From the NCBI GenBank assembly GCA_020442065.1, contig JAGRKZ010000017.1, positions 1 to 32,320 of the forward strand: a DNA stretch of 32,320 nucleotides. Reading direction: 5' to 3'. The notes beneath the pieces are model-generated. The model did no database searches and was not told the origin of the DNA. It worked only from the letters and a program-made list of their open reading frames with translations. The position numbers were made by a program, and so were the translations under genes. The DNA comes from Bauldia sp. Lineage in GTDB: Bacteria; Pseudomonadota; Alphaproteobacteria; Rhizobiales; Kaistiaceae. Below are positions 25,028 through 32,320 of this stretch, piece by piece (the stretch's first letter is position 1; each line of letters starts with the position of its first letter).

Positions 25028-25047
25028 CCGGGCGATCCGGCGCCTGC

Positions 25048-25644
25048 TTAATCTCCCTTGGGAGCCGCCGCTACCGCCGGTTCCCCGCTCTGCGACGGGG
25101 CGGGTGCCGCGGCCTTGGCAACGCTGACCATTGCGGGCCGAAGCACCCGCTCGCCGATCGTGTAGCCAACCTGCATGACGTCAGCCACCGAGCCCGGCGG
25201 TACGTCCGACGTCTCGACCTCGTAAATCGCCTGATGCAGTTCGGGATTGAATTTCTCGCCCTTGGCCTCGACTGCCTTCACGCCGAACTTGGAAAGGGTC
25301 TGCTCGAGCCCGCGCTCGGTGACCTCGACACCTTCGATGAAGGCGGCGACGGCCTTGTTGTCGCCGTTGCGCAGTTCTGCCGGGACTGCTGCGATCGCGC
25401 GCTTGAGGTTGTCGGCAACGGTCAGCATGTCGCGGGCGAACGAAGTGACCGCATACTGGCGCGAATCCGCGACCTCACGAGCCGTGCGCTTTCGCAAGTT
25501 CTCCATTTCCGCCAGCGAACGCGTCAGTTTGTCCTTAAGATCGGCGACGTCCGCCTCAATGGCAGCGGTACCAACCTGTTCCTGGGCAGCCTTCTCGACA
25601 GTGGCGTCCCCGGCTTCCGGAGCCGTACGGTTGTCCTCGGCCAT
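25048..25644 (-). CDS. grpE: Nucleotide exchange factor GrpE
   Basis: A 198-residue cochaperone that releases ADP from DnaK. A variable acidic N-terminus is followed by the long coiled-coil (about 35-85, VADLKDKLTRSLAEMENLRKR) and the C-terminal beta domain with the GrpE signature (GEKFNPELHQAIYEVETSDVPPGSVADVMQVGYTIGERVLRPAMVSVAK, described in pieces: GEKFNPELHQAI, GYTIGERVLRPAMV). The ATG at 25644 is chosen over 25659 because GAGAGGA precedes it. dnaK, dnaJ and hrcA are not adjacent. It lies downstream of coaA on the same strand, with 102 bases between that hold a candidate own promoter. Confidence 0.95.
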   Translation of the reverse strand: MAEDNRTAPEAGDATVEKAAQEQVGTAAIEADVADLKDKLTRSLAEMENLRKRTAREVADSRQYAVTSFARDMLTVADNLKRAIAAVPAELRNGDNKAVAAFIEGVEVTERGLEQTLSKFGVKAVEAKGEKFNPELHQAIYEVETSDVPPGSVADVMQVGYTIGERVLRPAMVSVAKAAAPAPSQSGEPAVAAAPKGD

Positions 25645-25684
25645 CGGTCCTCTCGACATTCAAAACAAAAAGGAATTCGCGCCC

Positions 25685-25713
25685 GATATCAGGTCTTGGG
25701 ACACAAAAATCAA
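25685..25713 (-). promoter_or_regulatory. Candidate grpE promoter, possibly heat-shock type
   Basis: On the minus strand TTGATT (25713-25708) and GATATC (25690-25685) are 17 bases apart. Extending by one base gives CTTGATT, and CTTGA at -35 is a hallmark of alphaproteobacterial RpoH (sigma-32) promoters, which would suit a chaperone gene. The -10 match is weak, so this is tentative. Confidence 0.4.
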
Positions 25714-25746
25714 GGTTGACCGGTCACGGGTACCGAAGACCCCGGC

Positions 25747-26700
25747 CTAAACCCGGCGCAGCGCCACCTTCTCGATGCGATGGTCTTCGGCTTTTCGCAG
25801 GATGAGCTGCGCACGCGGCCGAGTGGGAAGGATGTTCTCCCTGAGGTTGACCAGATTGATGCGCGACCAGAGGCCCTCCGCATAAGCCAGTGCCTCCGCG
25901 GTCGTGATCGACGCATAGCGATGAAAATAGGACTGGGGATCGCGGAACGCGGTCTCGCGCAGGCGCAGGAAGCGGGCGAGATACCAACGTCGGATCACCT
26001 CTTCGTCCGCGTCGATGTAGATCGAGAAATCGAAGAAGTCCGATACGAAGGGAACCCCGCGACCATCGCGCGGTAACCGGGAGGTCTGGAGCACATTGAG
26101 CCCTTCGACAATGAGGATGTCCGGCCGCTCGATGCGGACACGCTCGCCCGGAACGATGTCATAGGAAAGGTGGGAATAGACCGGTGCCGTGACCTCCTGC
26201 TTCCCTCCCTTGATGTCCGCCAGGAAGGCAAGCAGCGCCGGTAGGTCGTAGCTTTCGGGAAACCCCTTCCGCTCCATCAGGCCCTCCTGCCGGAGGACGT
26301 CGTTGGGAAGCAGGAACCCGTCGGTCGTGATCAGCTCGACCTTCGGAGTATTCGGCCAACGCTGGAGCAGTGCGCGGAGGAGCCGCGCCGTGGTCGACTT
26401 GCCGACCGCGACCGAGCCCGCAAGCCCGATAATGAACGGCGTCGCGCCGTCGCGGGTGCCGAGGAAGGTGCGCGTCGCATCATAAAGGTTCTGCGTCGCT
26501 GCGACGTAGAGGCTGAGGAGGCGGGTGAGCGGCAGATAGATGTGCACGACCTCGTCGAGGGAGATGGGATCGTTGAGGCTCTTGAGCCGATCGAGATCCT
26601 CCGCCGTAAGGGTGAGCGGGGTGTCGGCGCGGAGCGCCGCCCATTCGTCGCGGGTGAAGACCCGGTAGGGCGAGAGGTCGGTCGGGCTCGCCTGGTCCAT
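25747..26700 (-). CDS. coaA: Pantothenate kinase (type I)
   Basis: A 317-residue P-loop kinase that phosphorylates pantothenate in the first, feedback-controlled step of coenzyme A synthesis. The Walker A loop is GSVAVGKS (95-102); the family blocks [25 protein letters not shown] and [12 protein letters not shown] follow, with YIDADEE and [12 protein letters not shown] in the C-terminal half. The ATG at 26700 overlaps the hisE stop by one base (TGATG), and AAGGGGG lies upstream; an apparent GTG start at 26703 is rejected. The hisE-coaA linkage is conserved in Rhizobiales and means CoA and histidine genes share a transcript. Confidence 0.95.
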   Translation of the reverse strand: MDQASPTDLSPYRVFTRDEWAALRADTPLTLTAEDLDRLKSLNDPISLDEVVHIYLPLTRLLSLYVAATQNLYDATRTFLGTRDGATPFIIGLAGSVAVGKSTTARLLRALLQRWPNTPKVELITTDGFLLPNDVLRQEGLMERKGFPESYDLPALLAFLADIKGGKQEVTAPVYSHLSYDIVPGERVRIERPDILIVEGLNVLQTSRLPRDGRGVPFVSDFFDFSIYIDADEEVIRRWYLARFLRLRETAFRDPQSYFHRYASITTAEALAYAEGLWSRINLVNLRENILPTRPRAQLILRKAEDHRIEKVALRRV

Positions 26701-27041
26701 CACTCCGCCCCCTTCTCACCTCGCGAGGCCTTTTCCGCAAGGCCGCCCTGCACCGTCCGGCGCTGCAGCTCCGCCATCACGTCGCCCAGCGGCACGCCGC
26801 GAGCCTCGAGCAGGACGAGGAGGTGATAAAGCACGTCGGCGGCCTCGCCGGTCAGCGCCTTGTCGTCTTCCGTGACCGCGGCGAGCGCCGCTTCCACGGC
26901 CTCCTCGCCGAACTTCCGGGCGCAGCGGCTGACGCCCTCACCGAGCAGTTTGACGGTGTACGAGGCCGGATCGCCGGACCGTGCCCGATTGGCGATGATG
27001 GCGGCAAGATCGGCAAGGCCGAAGGGACGCTCCTCAGCCAT
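26700..27041 (-). CDS. hisE: Phosphoribosyl-ATP pyrophosphatase
   Basis: A 113-residue all-helical MazG-like enzyme that hydrolyses phosphoribosyl-ATP to phosphoribosyl-AMP in the second step of histidine synthesis. The Mg-binding Glu/Asp pattern of the fold is visible in [13 protein letters not shown] and [14 protein letters not shown]. It is a stand-alone HisE; the HisI partner is not fused and not in the window. The start overlaps the hisF end by 8 bases, and the stop overlaps the coaA start by one base, implying translational coupling on both sides. Confidence 0.94.
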   Translation of the reverse strand: MAEERPFGLADLAAIIANRARSGDPASYTVKLLGEGVSRCARKFGEEAVEAALAAVTEDDKALTGEAADVLYHLLVLLEARGVPLGDVMAELQRRTVQGGLAEKASRGEKGAE

Positions 27042-27810
27042 CGAGCCGCACCGGGATGCCGAACGCCGCCATGTGCTCCTTCGCCTGGCGGATCGAAAAT
27101 GTGCCGAAATGGAAGATCGAGGCGGCGAGGACCGCTGAAGCGCCGCCCTGGTTGACGCCGTCGACGAGGTGATCGAGTCGACCGACACCGCCCGAGGCAA
27201 CCACCGGGACGGGGACGGCATCTGAAATCGCGCGGGTGAGACTGAGGTCGAAACCGTCGCCGGTGCCATCGCGATCCATCGAGGTGAGGAGGATCTCGCC
27301 GGCACCGAGCCGCGCCACCTCGACCGCATATTCGACCGCATCGATCCCGGTCGGGGTGCGACCGCCATGAGTGAAGATCTCCCAGCGACCGGGGTCGCCC
27401 TCGCGGCTGACGCGCTTGGCGTCGATGGCAACGACGATCGCCTGCGCGCCGAACTTCTCCGAAGCCTCAGCGACGATACGGCGGTCGCGAACGGCGGCGG
27501 TGTTGATCGAGACCTTGTCGGCGCCGGCGAGCATGAGGGCACGGACATCCTCGACCGTGCGGACGCCGCCACCAACGGTGACGGGCATGAAGCAGACCTC
27601 GGCGGTGCGGGCGACAACGTCGAGGATGGTGCTCCGGTCCTCGTGGCTGGCGGTGATATCGAGGAAGCAGAGCTCGTCGGCGCCCGCCTCGTCATAAGCC
27701 CGCGCTGACTCGACCGGGTCGCCGGCGTCGGTGAGATCGACGAAGCGGACGCCCTTGACGACGCGGCCATCCTTGACGTCGAGACAGGGGATAACCCGGA
27801 TCTTCAGCAT
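27034..27810 (-). CDS. hisF: Imidazole glycerol phosphate synthase, cyclase subunit
   Basis: A 258-residue (beta-alpha)8 barrel that uses ammonia from HisH to convert PRFAR into imidazole glycerol phosphate and AICAR. The catalytic aspartates lie in [14 protein letters not shown] (N-terminal) and AIDAKR (mid-protein); the phosphate-binding [11 protein letters not shown] and [11 protein letters not shown] blocks are intact. The start at ATG 27810 overlaps the hisA TGA in TGATG; a GTG at 27813 is the next alternative. Forms the glutamine amidotransferase complex with HisH, encoded two genes upstream. Confidence 0.96.
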   Translation of the reverse strand: MLKIRVIPCLDVKDGRVVKGVRFVDLTDAGDPVESARAYDEAGADELCFLDITASHEDRSTILDVVARTAEVCFMPVTVGGGVRTVEDVRALMLAGADKVSINTAAVRDRRIVAEASEKFGAQAIVVAIDAKRVSREGDPGRWEIFTHGGRTPTGIDAVEYAVEVARLGAGEILLTSMDRDGTGDGFDLSLTRAISDAVPVPVVASGGVGRLDHLVDGVNQGGASAVLAASIFHFGTFSIRQAKEHMAAFGIPVRLDG

Positions 27811-28550
27811 CACGCCGCCTCCCGCGCCCGGGCGATCAGCGCGAGCGCGGCGGCCGGATCGAGCCGACCGTCATAAAGTGCGCGACCGGCGATGGTGCCG
27901 GCAAGACGACGGTATGACGGCGAGACGAGCCGTTCGATATCGGCGATGCCGGCGAGACCGCCGGAGGCGATGACGGGGATGGATACGGCCTCGGCCAGCC
28001 GAAGCGTCGCCTCGAGGTTGAGGCCCATCAAGACGCCATCACGGTCGATGTCGGTGTAGACGATGGCGGCGACGCCGGCATCCTCGAACCGGCGGGCAAG
28101 GTCGACGGCGGGGATATCTGTCGCCTCGGCCCAGCCGCTGACGGCGACCCGGCCGCCACGGGCATCGATGCCGACGGCGACGCGGCCGGGGTGGCGGCGG
28201 GCGGCGTCGCGGACGAGCCCGGGGTCGCGGACCGCGACGGTGCCGAGGATAACCCGGCGGATTCCCTTTTCGAGCCAGGCGTCGATGCCGGCATGGTCGC
28301 GGATGCCGCCGCCGAGCTGGACGGGGATGTCGACGGCGGCAAGGATCGCTTCGACCGCTCCGCCATTCTCGGAACGGCCGGCGAAAGCGCCATTGAGATC
28401 AACCACATGCAGCCACTCGAAGCCGGCCGCGGCAAAGGCGGCGGCCTGGGCGGCGGGATCGGCCCCGAACACGGTGGCACGATCCATCTCGCCCTGCTCG
28501 AGGCGGACGCAGTGACCGTCCTTCAGGTCGATGGCGGGGAAAAGTATCAT
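27810..28550 (-). CDS. hisA: ProFAR isomerase
   Basis: A 246-residue barrel enzyme, a paralogue of HisF, that isomerises the ribose of ProFAR to PRFAR (EC 5.3.1.16). The N-terminal catalytic aspartate is in [14 protein letters not shown] and the second in [14 protein letters not shown]; the phosphate sites QLGGGIRD and [11 protein letters not shown] are clear. The ATG at 28550 is the only plausible start. It overlaps hisF by one base and lies 9 bases downstream of the small membrane-protein gene in the same operon. Confidence 0.96.
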   Translation of the reverse strand: MILFPAIDLKDGHCVRLEQGEMDRATVFGADPAAQAAAFAAAGFEWLHVVDLNGAFAGRSENGGAVEAILAAVDIPVQLGGGIRDHAGIDAWLEKGIRRVILGTVAVRDPGLVRDAARRHPGRVAVGIDARGGRVAVSGWAEATDIPAVDLARRFEDAGVAAIVYTDIDRDGVLMGLNLEATLRLAEAVSIPVIASGGLAGIADIERLVSPSYRRLAGTIAGRALYDGRLDPAAALALIARAREAA

Positions 28551-28559
28551 GCCGCGCTC

Positions 28560-29048
28560 TTAGCGGTTGATCTCGACGAGGAAAACCCACGCGTCGCTCA
28601 CGGCCTTTACCACGCCGACGCACATGCCGACCGCGAGCCAGTACAGGCCCGCCACGCTGCCCGCGACGAGGAACACGCCGCCCACGAGGCAGATGAGACA
28701 CGCGAGCTCGAAGCCTGCCAGCCCGACAACGGCATTGCCGCGATGGACGGCCTCGGTGTTGCGGACGCCGCGGAGGCCGAGGACGGTTCCGCCGACGATG
28801 ACGAGGAGCATGACGATCACGACCTCAAGGCCCATGGCGAGCGGGGACTGATCCGGCATCAGCATCAGCGCGGCGACGACGAGGACGGCGAGGAGGATGA
28901 GGAGCGACAACACCGCCCGGTCGGCGAGGCCGGCGACCTCGACGATCTTGGCGACATTGATGGAGATGGCGACGAACAGGAGGCCTCCGAGCGCGGCGGT
29001 GGCGCCGAGCTGACCGAGGAAGAAGCTTTCCCAGCTGTCGGGGGACAT
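28560..29048 (-). CDS. Small four-helix membrane protein within the his operon
   Basis: A 162-residue protein with four predicted membrane helices (about 14-33, 42-63, 71-91 and 105-145 as a broad hydrophobic region that may hold two). No catalytic motif or known family is recognised. It starts with MSPDSWESFFLGQLGATAALGG, a polar start followed by a glycine-rich first helix. The ATG is one base after the hisH stop region (29050), and the stop is 9 bases before hisA, so it is fully embedded between histidine genes. A membrane protein has no place in the soluble pathway; it may be a passenger fixed by co-transcription. Confidence 0.8.
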   Translation of the reverse strand: MSPDSWESFFLGQLGATAALGGLLFVAISINVAKIVEVAGLADRAVLSLLILLAVLVVAALMLMPDQSPLAMGLEVVIVMLLVIVGGTVLGLRGVRNTEAVHRGNAVVGLAGFELACLICLVGGVFLVAGSVAGLYWLAVGMCVGVVKAVSDAWVFLVEINR

Positions 29049-29049
29049 C

Positions 29050-29700
29050 TCAGGGCGCCCAGTTCAGGAAATTGGCGATCATGGCGAGGCCGAGCCGCTG
29101 GCTCTTCTCGGGGTGGAACTGGGTGCCGGCGACATTGCCGCGGGCGACAATAGCGGTGACCGACCCGCCGTAATCGGCGACCGCGACGACGTCGCTCTCC
29201 TGCTCCGCGACGAGATGAAACCCGTGAAGGAAGTAGGCGTGGAGGCCATCAGGACCAGTCGGCACGCCGTCGAGCAACGGGTGGGCGGCACGAGCGCCGA
29301 TGGTGTTCCAGCCCATGTGCGGGACTTTCAGCGCCGGATCGGCAGGGGCGACGGCGCGGACCTCGCCGGGAATACGACCGAGACCGGCGGTGACGCCATG
29401 CTCGACGCCGCGGGTCGCGAGCAGCTGCATGCCGACACAGATCCCGAGGAAGGGACGGCCGCGACGGTCGATGACCTCGGCGATGGCCTCGACCATGCCG
29501 GGCACGGCATCGAGGCTCCGCCGGCAATCGGCGAAGGCGCCGTCGCCTGGAAGGACGATGCGATCGGCCCGCGCGACCTCTTCCGGCTCGGCGGTGATGA
29601 CAACGGATTCGCGCGAACCGGCAGCGGCGATCATGCGCTCGAAGGCCTTCTCGGCGGAGCGGAGATTGCCGGCGCCGTAGTCGATCAGGGCGACGGTCAT
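29050..29700 (-). CDS. hisH: Imidazole glycerol phosphate synthase, glutamine amidotransferase subunit
   Basis: A 216-residue class I glutamine amidotransferase that supplies ammonia to HisF. The catalytic triad is C88 (GICVGMQ), H196 and E198 (TQFHPEKS); the oxyanion PGDGAF loop is at 51-56. N-terminal [12 protein letters not shown] is typical of HisH. The ATG overlaps the stop of the DUF2628 gene by 4 bases (ATGA), so translation is coupled. Confidence 0.96.
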   Translation of the reverse strand: MTVALIDYGAGNLRSAEKAFERMIAAAGSRESVVITAEPEEVARADRIVLPGDGAFADCRRSLDAVPGMVEAIAEVIDRRGRPFLGICVGMQLLATRGVEHGVTAGLGRIPGEVRAVAPADPALKVPHMGWNTIGARAAHPLLDGVPTGPDGLHAYFLHGFHLVAEQESDVVAVADYGGSVTAIVARGNVAGTQFHPEKSQRLGLAMIANFLNWAP

Positions 29701-30251
29701 GGCCGCGCCCCCGGCGCGGGGAACAAGCCGACGATCCCCGGCTCAGCCGGACGGGGCGGCGGTGGGACCTTCGGGGCAGGCGGAGGCGACGGCGGGGACA
29801 TCTTTGCCGCCGCCGCGTCTGCAGCAGCCGGTGGACGGGGTGCGGACGGGGCCGGAGCAGAGCGGACGACCGGCACAGACGCCTCGGCCGCGGCGAACCA
29901 GCGGCATTCAGCCGTTTCGGCGGTGCGGCCCTCGACGACGCCGACCATCCCGCGGCCGGTGCGCTCCAGCGTCCAGCGGCGGAGGCCGTTGGCCTCAAGC
30001 GCGAACCAGACCGCGAAGAGGAGAGTGACCGCAGTCGAGGCGGTGTCGCCGGCGAGACCGGACAGGATGCTCAGGCCGACCAGGCCGACGACGTAGAGCA
30101 GCAGCACCAGCCACAGCCGACGCCAGACCAGCCAGACCAGCGGGATGAACAGCGCCGGCCAGCAGAACCCGTCCTTGACGAAGACGAGATCGGCCGGGTC
30201 GGTCGCCGCCCCCTCGGCGGAGCGGGGGGCATGGACGGTATAGAGCGCCAT
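29697..30251 (-). CDS. DUF2628-like membrane protein in the his operon
   Basis: A 184-residue protein. The first 90 residues fit the DUF2628 family, with a hydrophilic start ([35 protein letters not shown] split over the first helix) and two or three membrane helices up to about 85, including a [15 protein letters not shown] exit. The remainder is a low-complexity Pro/Ala-rich tail ending near a [13 protein letters not shown] motif, probably disordered and cytoplasmic. A gene of this family between hisB and hisH is a recurrent Rhizobiales arrangement; its role is unknown. It is separated from hisB by 163 bases that contain a palindromic repeat. Confidence 0.8.
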   Translation of the reverse strand: MALYTVHAPRSAEGAATDPADLVFVKDGFCWPALFIPLVWLVWRRLWLVLLLYVVGLVGLSILSGLAGDTASTAVTLLFAVWFALEANGLRRWTLERTGRGMVGVVEGRTAETAECRWFAAAEASVPVVRSAPAPSAPRPPAAADAAAAKMSPPSPPPAPKVPPPPRPAEPGIVGLFPAPGARP

Positions 30252-30307
30252 CGTCAGCTATGCCTCAACGGTCTGATGGACGCGGCAGGATCGCCGGGCC
30301 GACTCCG

Positions 30308-30365
30308 TCGGGGGTCGTCCCCGAAGACCCCCTCCCGGCCTCCCCCTTGCAGGGGGAGGGGCGGA
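30308..30365. repeat. Palindromic repeat between hisB and the DUF2628 gene
   Basis: Two hairpins lie here: TCGGGG-gtcgt-CCCCGA (30308-30324) and CCTCCCCCT-tgc-AGGGGGAGG (30339-30359), with ACCCCCTCCC before the second. The second is related to the ACCTCCCC/GGGGAGGT units found in the mosaic at 31101-32320. It sits inside the histidine operon and could slow or partly terminate transcription. Confidence 0.75.
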
Positions 30366-30414
30366 GGCGGAAGCCGGCGCGACCCGCCGTCGATGATCCG
30401 TACCGCCATCGCCG

Positions 30415-31008
30415 CTAACCCGTGAGGCTGCCCTTGGTCGAGGGCACGCGATTGCCCTGGCGCGGGTCGAGCGCGACGGCGACGCGGAGCGCCCGGGCGA
30501 GGGCCTTGAAGCAGGTCTCGGCGATATGGTGGTTGTTGTCGCCGTAGAGATTCTCGATATGGAGCGTGAGGCCGCCATTCTGGGCGAAGGCCTGGAAGAA
30601 CTCCCGGAACAGCTCGGTGTCGAACTCCCCGACCTTCGGCCGGCTGAACGCCACCTTGAAGACGAGGTATGGCCGGCCCGAGACGTCGAGCGCACAGCGG
30701 GTCAACGCCTCGTCCATCGGCAGCAGCACGTCGCCATAGCGGGCGATGCCGGCGCGCTCGCCCAGCGCCTCGCGGAGCGCCTGGCCGAGGGCGATGCCGA
30801 CATCCTCGGTGGTGTGGTGCTGGTCGATATGGAGGTCGCCCTTCGCCTTGATGCTGATGTCGATCAGGCTGTGGCGGGCGAGCTGCTCGAGCATGTGGTC
30901 GAGGAAGCCGATGCCGGTCGCAATCTCGGCCTTGCCGGTCCCGTCGAGGGCGACGGCGACGACGATGTCGGTTTCGTTGGTCTTGCGAGCGACCTTGGCC
31001 TTGCGCAT
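30415..31008 (-). CDS. hisB: Imidazoleglycerol-phosphate dehydratase
   Basis: A 197-residue manganese enzyme that dehydrates imidazole glycerol phosphate to imidazole acetol phosphate. It is the single-domain form, without the histidinol-phosphatase fusion of E. coli. Metal-binding motifs are HHTTEDVGI and NNHHIAE, both intact; [15 protein letters not shown] is the N-terminal signature. The ATG at 31008 ([12 protein letters not shown]) is preferred over an arginine/proline-rich in-frame extension to 31071. It is the first his gene here; the upstream side is the repeat mosaic rather than the hslVU genes often found beside hisB in this order. Confidence 0.95.
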   Translation of the reverse strand: MRKAKVARKTNETDIVVAVALDGTGKAEIATGIGFLDHMLEQLARHSLIDISIKAKGDLHIDQHHTTEDVGIALGQALREALGERAGIARYGDVLLPMDEALTRCALDVSGRPYLVFKVAFSRPKVGEFDTELFREFFQAFAQNGGLTLHIENLYGDNNHHIAETCFKALARALRVAVALDPRQGNRVPSTKGSLTG

Positions 31009-31100
31009 GGCGCCCTTCCGGCGTGCGGGGAAATGCGGCGGCGTTGTAGCAGGCCAGGGGAGACGGGACAAATGGGTGCATCCTTGAGGCAGCTAGGCCC

Positions 31101-31154
31101 AACCTCCCCCTTGAGGGGAGGTCGAAGTGCCGGAGGCATTTCGGGAGGGGGTGT
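31101..31154 (+). repeat. Palindromic unit, alpha copy 1
   Basis: The unit consists of ACCTCCCC-ctTGA-GGGGAGGT, a second hairpin CGAAGTGCC-gga-GGCATTTCG (one G-T pair) and GGAGGGGGT, which can also pair with the leading ACCTCCCCC. Copies in the same orientation occur at 31445 and 32282. Confidence 0.85.
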
Positions 31155-31229
31155 TTGGGCCGATGTCGAAGCCGCGCGCCCCTTGACGAGCAATCCGCCC
31201 GAAGCGTGAGGCTCCGACAAGCGCAACAG

Positions 31230-31320
31230 AACCCCCTCCCGAACGCGCTGACGCGCGTTCGACCCCGGATCAGGTCCGGGGCAAGCTCTCCCCTCAAGGG
31301 GGAGGTTGGGGGCGTGTTCC
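31230..31320 (-). repeat. Palindromic unit, inverted copy with added hairpins
   Basis: This begins ACCCCCTCCC, has the hairpin CGAACGCGC-tgac-GCGCGTTCG instead of the GTGCC/GGCAT hairpin, then CCCCGGA-tcagg-TCCGGGG, and ends with CTCTCCCCTCAAGGGGGAGGTT, i.e. the reverse complement of the alpha frame with different internal stems. It is followed by GGCGTGTTCCGTGCG. Confidence 0.8.
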
Positions 31321-31323
31321 GTG

Positions 31324-31442
31324 CGTTTCGGGCGGCGATGCCCCTCACCCGGCGCGCAAGCGCGCCACCCCCGGATCAGGCCCGCGGCAGGCTCTCTCCC
31401 GCGAGCGGAGAGGGTTAGGGCCCGGCCGGTGCCGCCGGGCCA
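31324..31442. repeat. Palindromic mosaic segment, gamma copy 1
   Basis: This starts CGTTTCGGGCGGCGA and contains GGCGCGC-aa-GCGCGCC, CTCTCC-cgcgagc-GGAGAG and GCCCGGC-cggtgcc-GCCGGGC, each a perfect stem. The same segment, with changes, recurs at 31622 (partly) and at 32184-32280. Confidence 0.8.
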
Positions 31443-31444
31443 CT

Positions 31445-31498
31445 AACCTCCCCCATGAGGGGAGGTCGAAGTGCCGGAGGCATTTCGGGAGGGGGTGT
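31445..31498 (+). repeat. Palindromic unit, alpha copy 2
   Basis: Almost identical to the unit at 31101, with CATGA in place of CTTGA in the first loop. It directly follows the gamma segment, as the third copy does at 32281. Confidence 0.85.
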
Positions 31499-31553
31499 CT
31501 TGTAGGAGTGGAAGTTGGATTCCTTGGCCGCCATCGTCGTCGTCGCGTGAACC

Positions 31554-31611
31554 AACCCCCTCCCGAACGCGCTGACGCGCGTTCGACCTCCCCTCAAGGG
31601 GGAGGTTGGGG
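31554..31611 (-). repeat. Palindromic unit, inverted copy 2
   Basis: This has AACCCCCTCCC, the CGAACGCGC-tgac-GCGCGTTCG hairpin and ACCTCCCC-TCAAG-GGGGAGGT, without the CCCCGGA/TCCGGGG stem seen in the copy at 31230. It is the cleanest inverted copy of the alpha frame. Confidence 0.8.
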
Positions 31612-31621
31612 CTGTGTTCCA

Positions 31622-31733
31622 TGCGTTTCGGGCGGCGACGCCCCCTCACCCGGCGCCGACGCGCGTTCGACCCCGGATCAGGTCCGGGGCAGGCTCTCCC
31701 CTCAAGGGGGAGGTTGAGGGCGTGTTCCATGCG
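31622..31733 (-). repeat. Palindromic mosaic segment ending at the DUF559 gene
   Basis: A truncated gamma start (CGTTTCGGGCGGCGACGCC) joins GACGCGCGTTCG, the CCCCGGA-tcagg-TCCGGGG hairpin and CTCCCCTCAAGGGGGAGGTT, then GTGTTCCATGCG. It stops one base before the stop codon of the DUF559 gene. Confidence 0.8.
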
Positions 31734-31734
31734 A

Positions 31735-32112
31735 CTACTCCGGCTGGTCATGGCGCTCGGCAGCGGCAGCAAGGATGGTGTCGCAGACGCCGTCGAGATT
31801 GGTCATGACGTCCAGATTCCAGAAACGCAGCACGCGATACCCGCGCTCGCTCAGCCAGACATCGCGTCGCAGATCGCGGACCTCGCCCCGCTCGAAGCCG
31901 TGCTGATCGCCATCGACTTCAACAATCAGCGTCCGTTCGGGACAGAAGAAATCGACGATGTAGGGGCCGATCGGCGTCTGGCGGCGGAAGCGAAGCCCCT
32001 CCAGCCCCGGCTTCCGCAGGCGCTGCCAAAGCCGCAGTTCGGCCCTGGTCATGTCTTGCCGCATGGCCTTGGCGAAACGGCGATTGCGAGGCGGCACGAT
32101 CTCGTGCGGCAA
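31735..32112 (-). CDS. DUF559-family (Vsr-like) endonuclease domain protein
   Basis: A 125-residue protein of the DUF559 family, which has the very-short-patch-repair (Vsr)/restriction endonuclease-like fold. Visible motifs are LRFRRQTPIGPYIVDFFCP with D54, LIVEVDGDQH with E65, D67 and H71, and GYRVLRFWN with W98, i.e. the PD-(D/E)xK-type core. The function is unknown; DNA cleavage is inferred from the fold. A TTG start at 32112 is favoured because CGGAG lies 6 bases upstream and family members often start MPHE followed by such an RRFAK-MR segment; a TTG at 32175 gives a longer product without a ribosome site, and internal ATGs (32064) would lose part of the domain. Palindromic repeats flank it on both sides. 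Confidence 0.8.
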   Translation of the reverse strand: MPHEIVPPRNRRFAKAMRQDMTRAELRLWQRLRKPGLEGLRFRRQTPIGPYIVDFFCPERTLIVEVDGDQHGFERGEVRDLRRDVWLSERGYRVLRFWNLDVMTNLDGVCDTILAAAAERHDQPE

Positions 32113-32183
32113 TGGGATCTCCGACGTCTTCGCACAACCATGAGTATGGTAGTCGACGCCGGCTGGAAACGGCAATCGGCCGG

Positions 32184-32280
32184 CGTTTCAGGCGGCGACG
32201 CCCCCTCACCCGGCGCGCAAGCGCGCCACCCTCTCCTGCAAGGGGGAGAGGGTTGGGCCCGGCCGATGCCGCCGGGCCAC
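32184..32280. repeat. Palindromic mosaic segment, gamma copy 3
   Basis: This contains CGTTTCAGGCGGCGACGCC, GGCGCGC-aa-GCGCGCC, CTCTCCtgcaagggGGAGAG-type stem, and GCCCGGC-cgatgcc-GCCGGGC. It matches the segment at 31324-31442, less the CCCCGGATCAGG part, and again precedes an alpha unit. Confidence 0.8.
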
Positions 32281-32320
32281 TAACCTCCCCCTTGAGGGGA
32301 GGTCGAAATGCCGGAGGCAT
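32281..32320 (+). repeat. Palindromic unit, alpha copy 3 (cut by window end)
   Basis: This has ACCTCCCC-cttga-GGGGAGGT and the start of the second hairpin, here CGAAATGCC-gga-GGCAT with a perfect match where the other copies have a G-T pair. The window ends inside the unit. Confidence 0.85.

Noticed and set aside
25714-25746. Intrinsic terminator after coaA
   Set aside because: Only a 4-base-pair stem (GGGT/ACCC) can be drawn; the T-run on the minus strand is too far from it.
31072-31735. Open frames through the repeat mosaic (e.g. 31155-31418, 31415-31597)
   Set aside because: They consist of translated palindromic repeats and recur wherever the repeats do, with no start signals.
31101-32320. 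CRISPR array
   Set aside because: The units are irregularly spaced, occur in both orientations and differ in internal stems; there are no unique spacers of constant length and no cas genes.

Overview
The window looks like chromosomal DNA of an alphaproteobacterium, most likely of the order Hyphomicrobiales (Rhizobiales). The base composition is GC-rich and third codon positions are strongly G/C. Gene order carries most of the signal: an Irr-type Fur regulator divergent from fabA-fabB-fabI, a histidine cluster hisB / DUF2628 / hisH / membrane protein / hisA-hisF-hisE ending in coaA, and a Crp-type regulator next to a small DUF2892 protein. No rRNA, tRNA, CRISPR array, prophage or insertion sequence was recognised. 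Species cannot be named from the sequence alone.

Layout. 1-286: 3' end of endonuclease III. 307-1455 (-): enolase-superfamily protein, divergent from a PfkB/adenosine-kinase-like sugar kinase (1626-2654). 2682-3653: a small RTX calcium-binding protein with a PhoB-box-like direct repeat upstream and a strong hairpin terminator downstream. 3659-7784 (-): DUF2892 membrane protein, Crp/Fnr regulator and DNA polymerase I, whose proofreading site looks degenerate. 7948-12131: a two-gene RND efflux system (lipoprotein adaptor plus inner-membrane pump). 12180-14995 (-): a CUT2-type sugar ABC importer (binding protein, permease, ATPase) behind a candidate operator-promoter. 15421-16086: unknown polytopic membrane protein. 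16211-18472: class A penicillin-binding protein, meeting tail to tail, with no gap, a membrane-anchored diheme cytochrome c (18473-19417, -). 19418-19977: a gene-free stretch holding a row of hairpins. 19978-21418: MoeB-like adenylyltransferase and an exported SH3-domain protein. 21497-25027: irr (-) and fabA-fabB-fabI (+). 25048-31008 (-): grpE, coaA and the histidine genes. 31009-32320: a mosaic of palindromic repeats surrounding a DUF559 (Vsr-like) nuclease gene.

How the genes work together. FabA, FabB and FabI form the anaerobic-type unsaturated fatty acid route plus the enoyl reductase step. HisB, HisH, HisF, HisA and HisE supply middle and late histidine steps, their genes overlapping by 1 to 8 bases, which implies translational coupling; CoaA starts coenzyme A synthesis from the same transcript. 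The ABC importer is a self-contained uptake system. The efflux pair would need an outer-membrane channel encoded elsewhere.

The most distinctive parts are the modular palindrome mosaic around the DUF559 nuclease, the degenerate exonuclease site in PolA, the candidate phosphate-control site in front of the mini-RTX gene, the paired GGAA-N6-TTCC operators at the importer promoter, and the hairpin cluster at 19561-19661. I did not see a clear new multi-gene defence or mobile system; the repeat/nuclease association is the best candidate for something not yet described.
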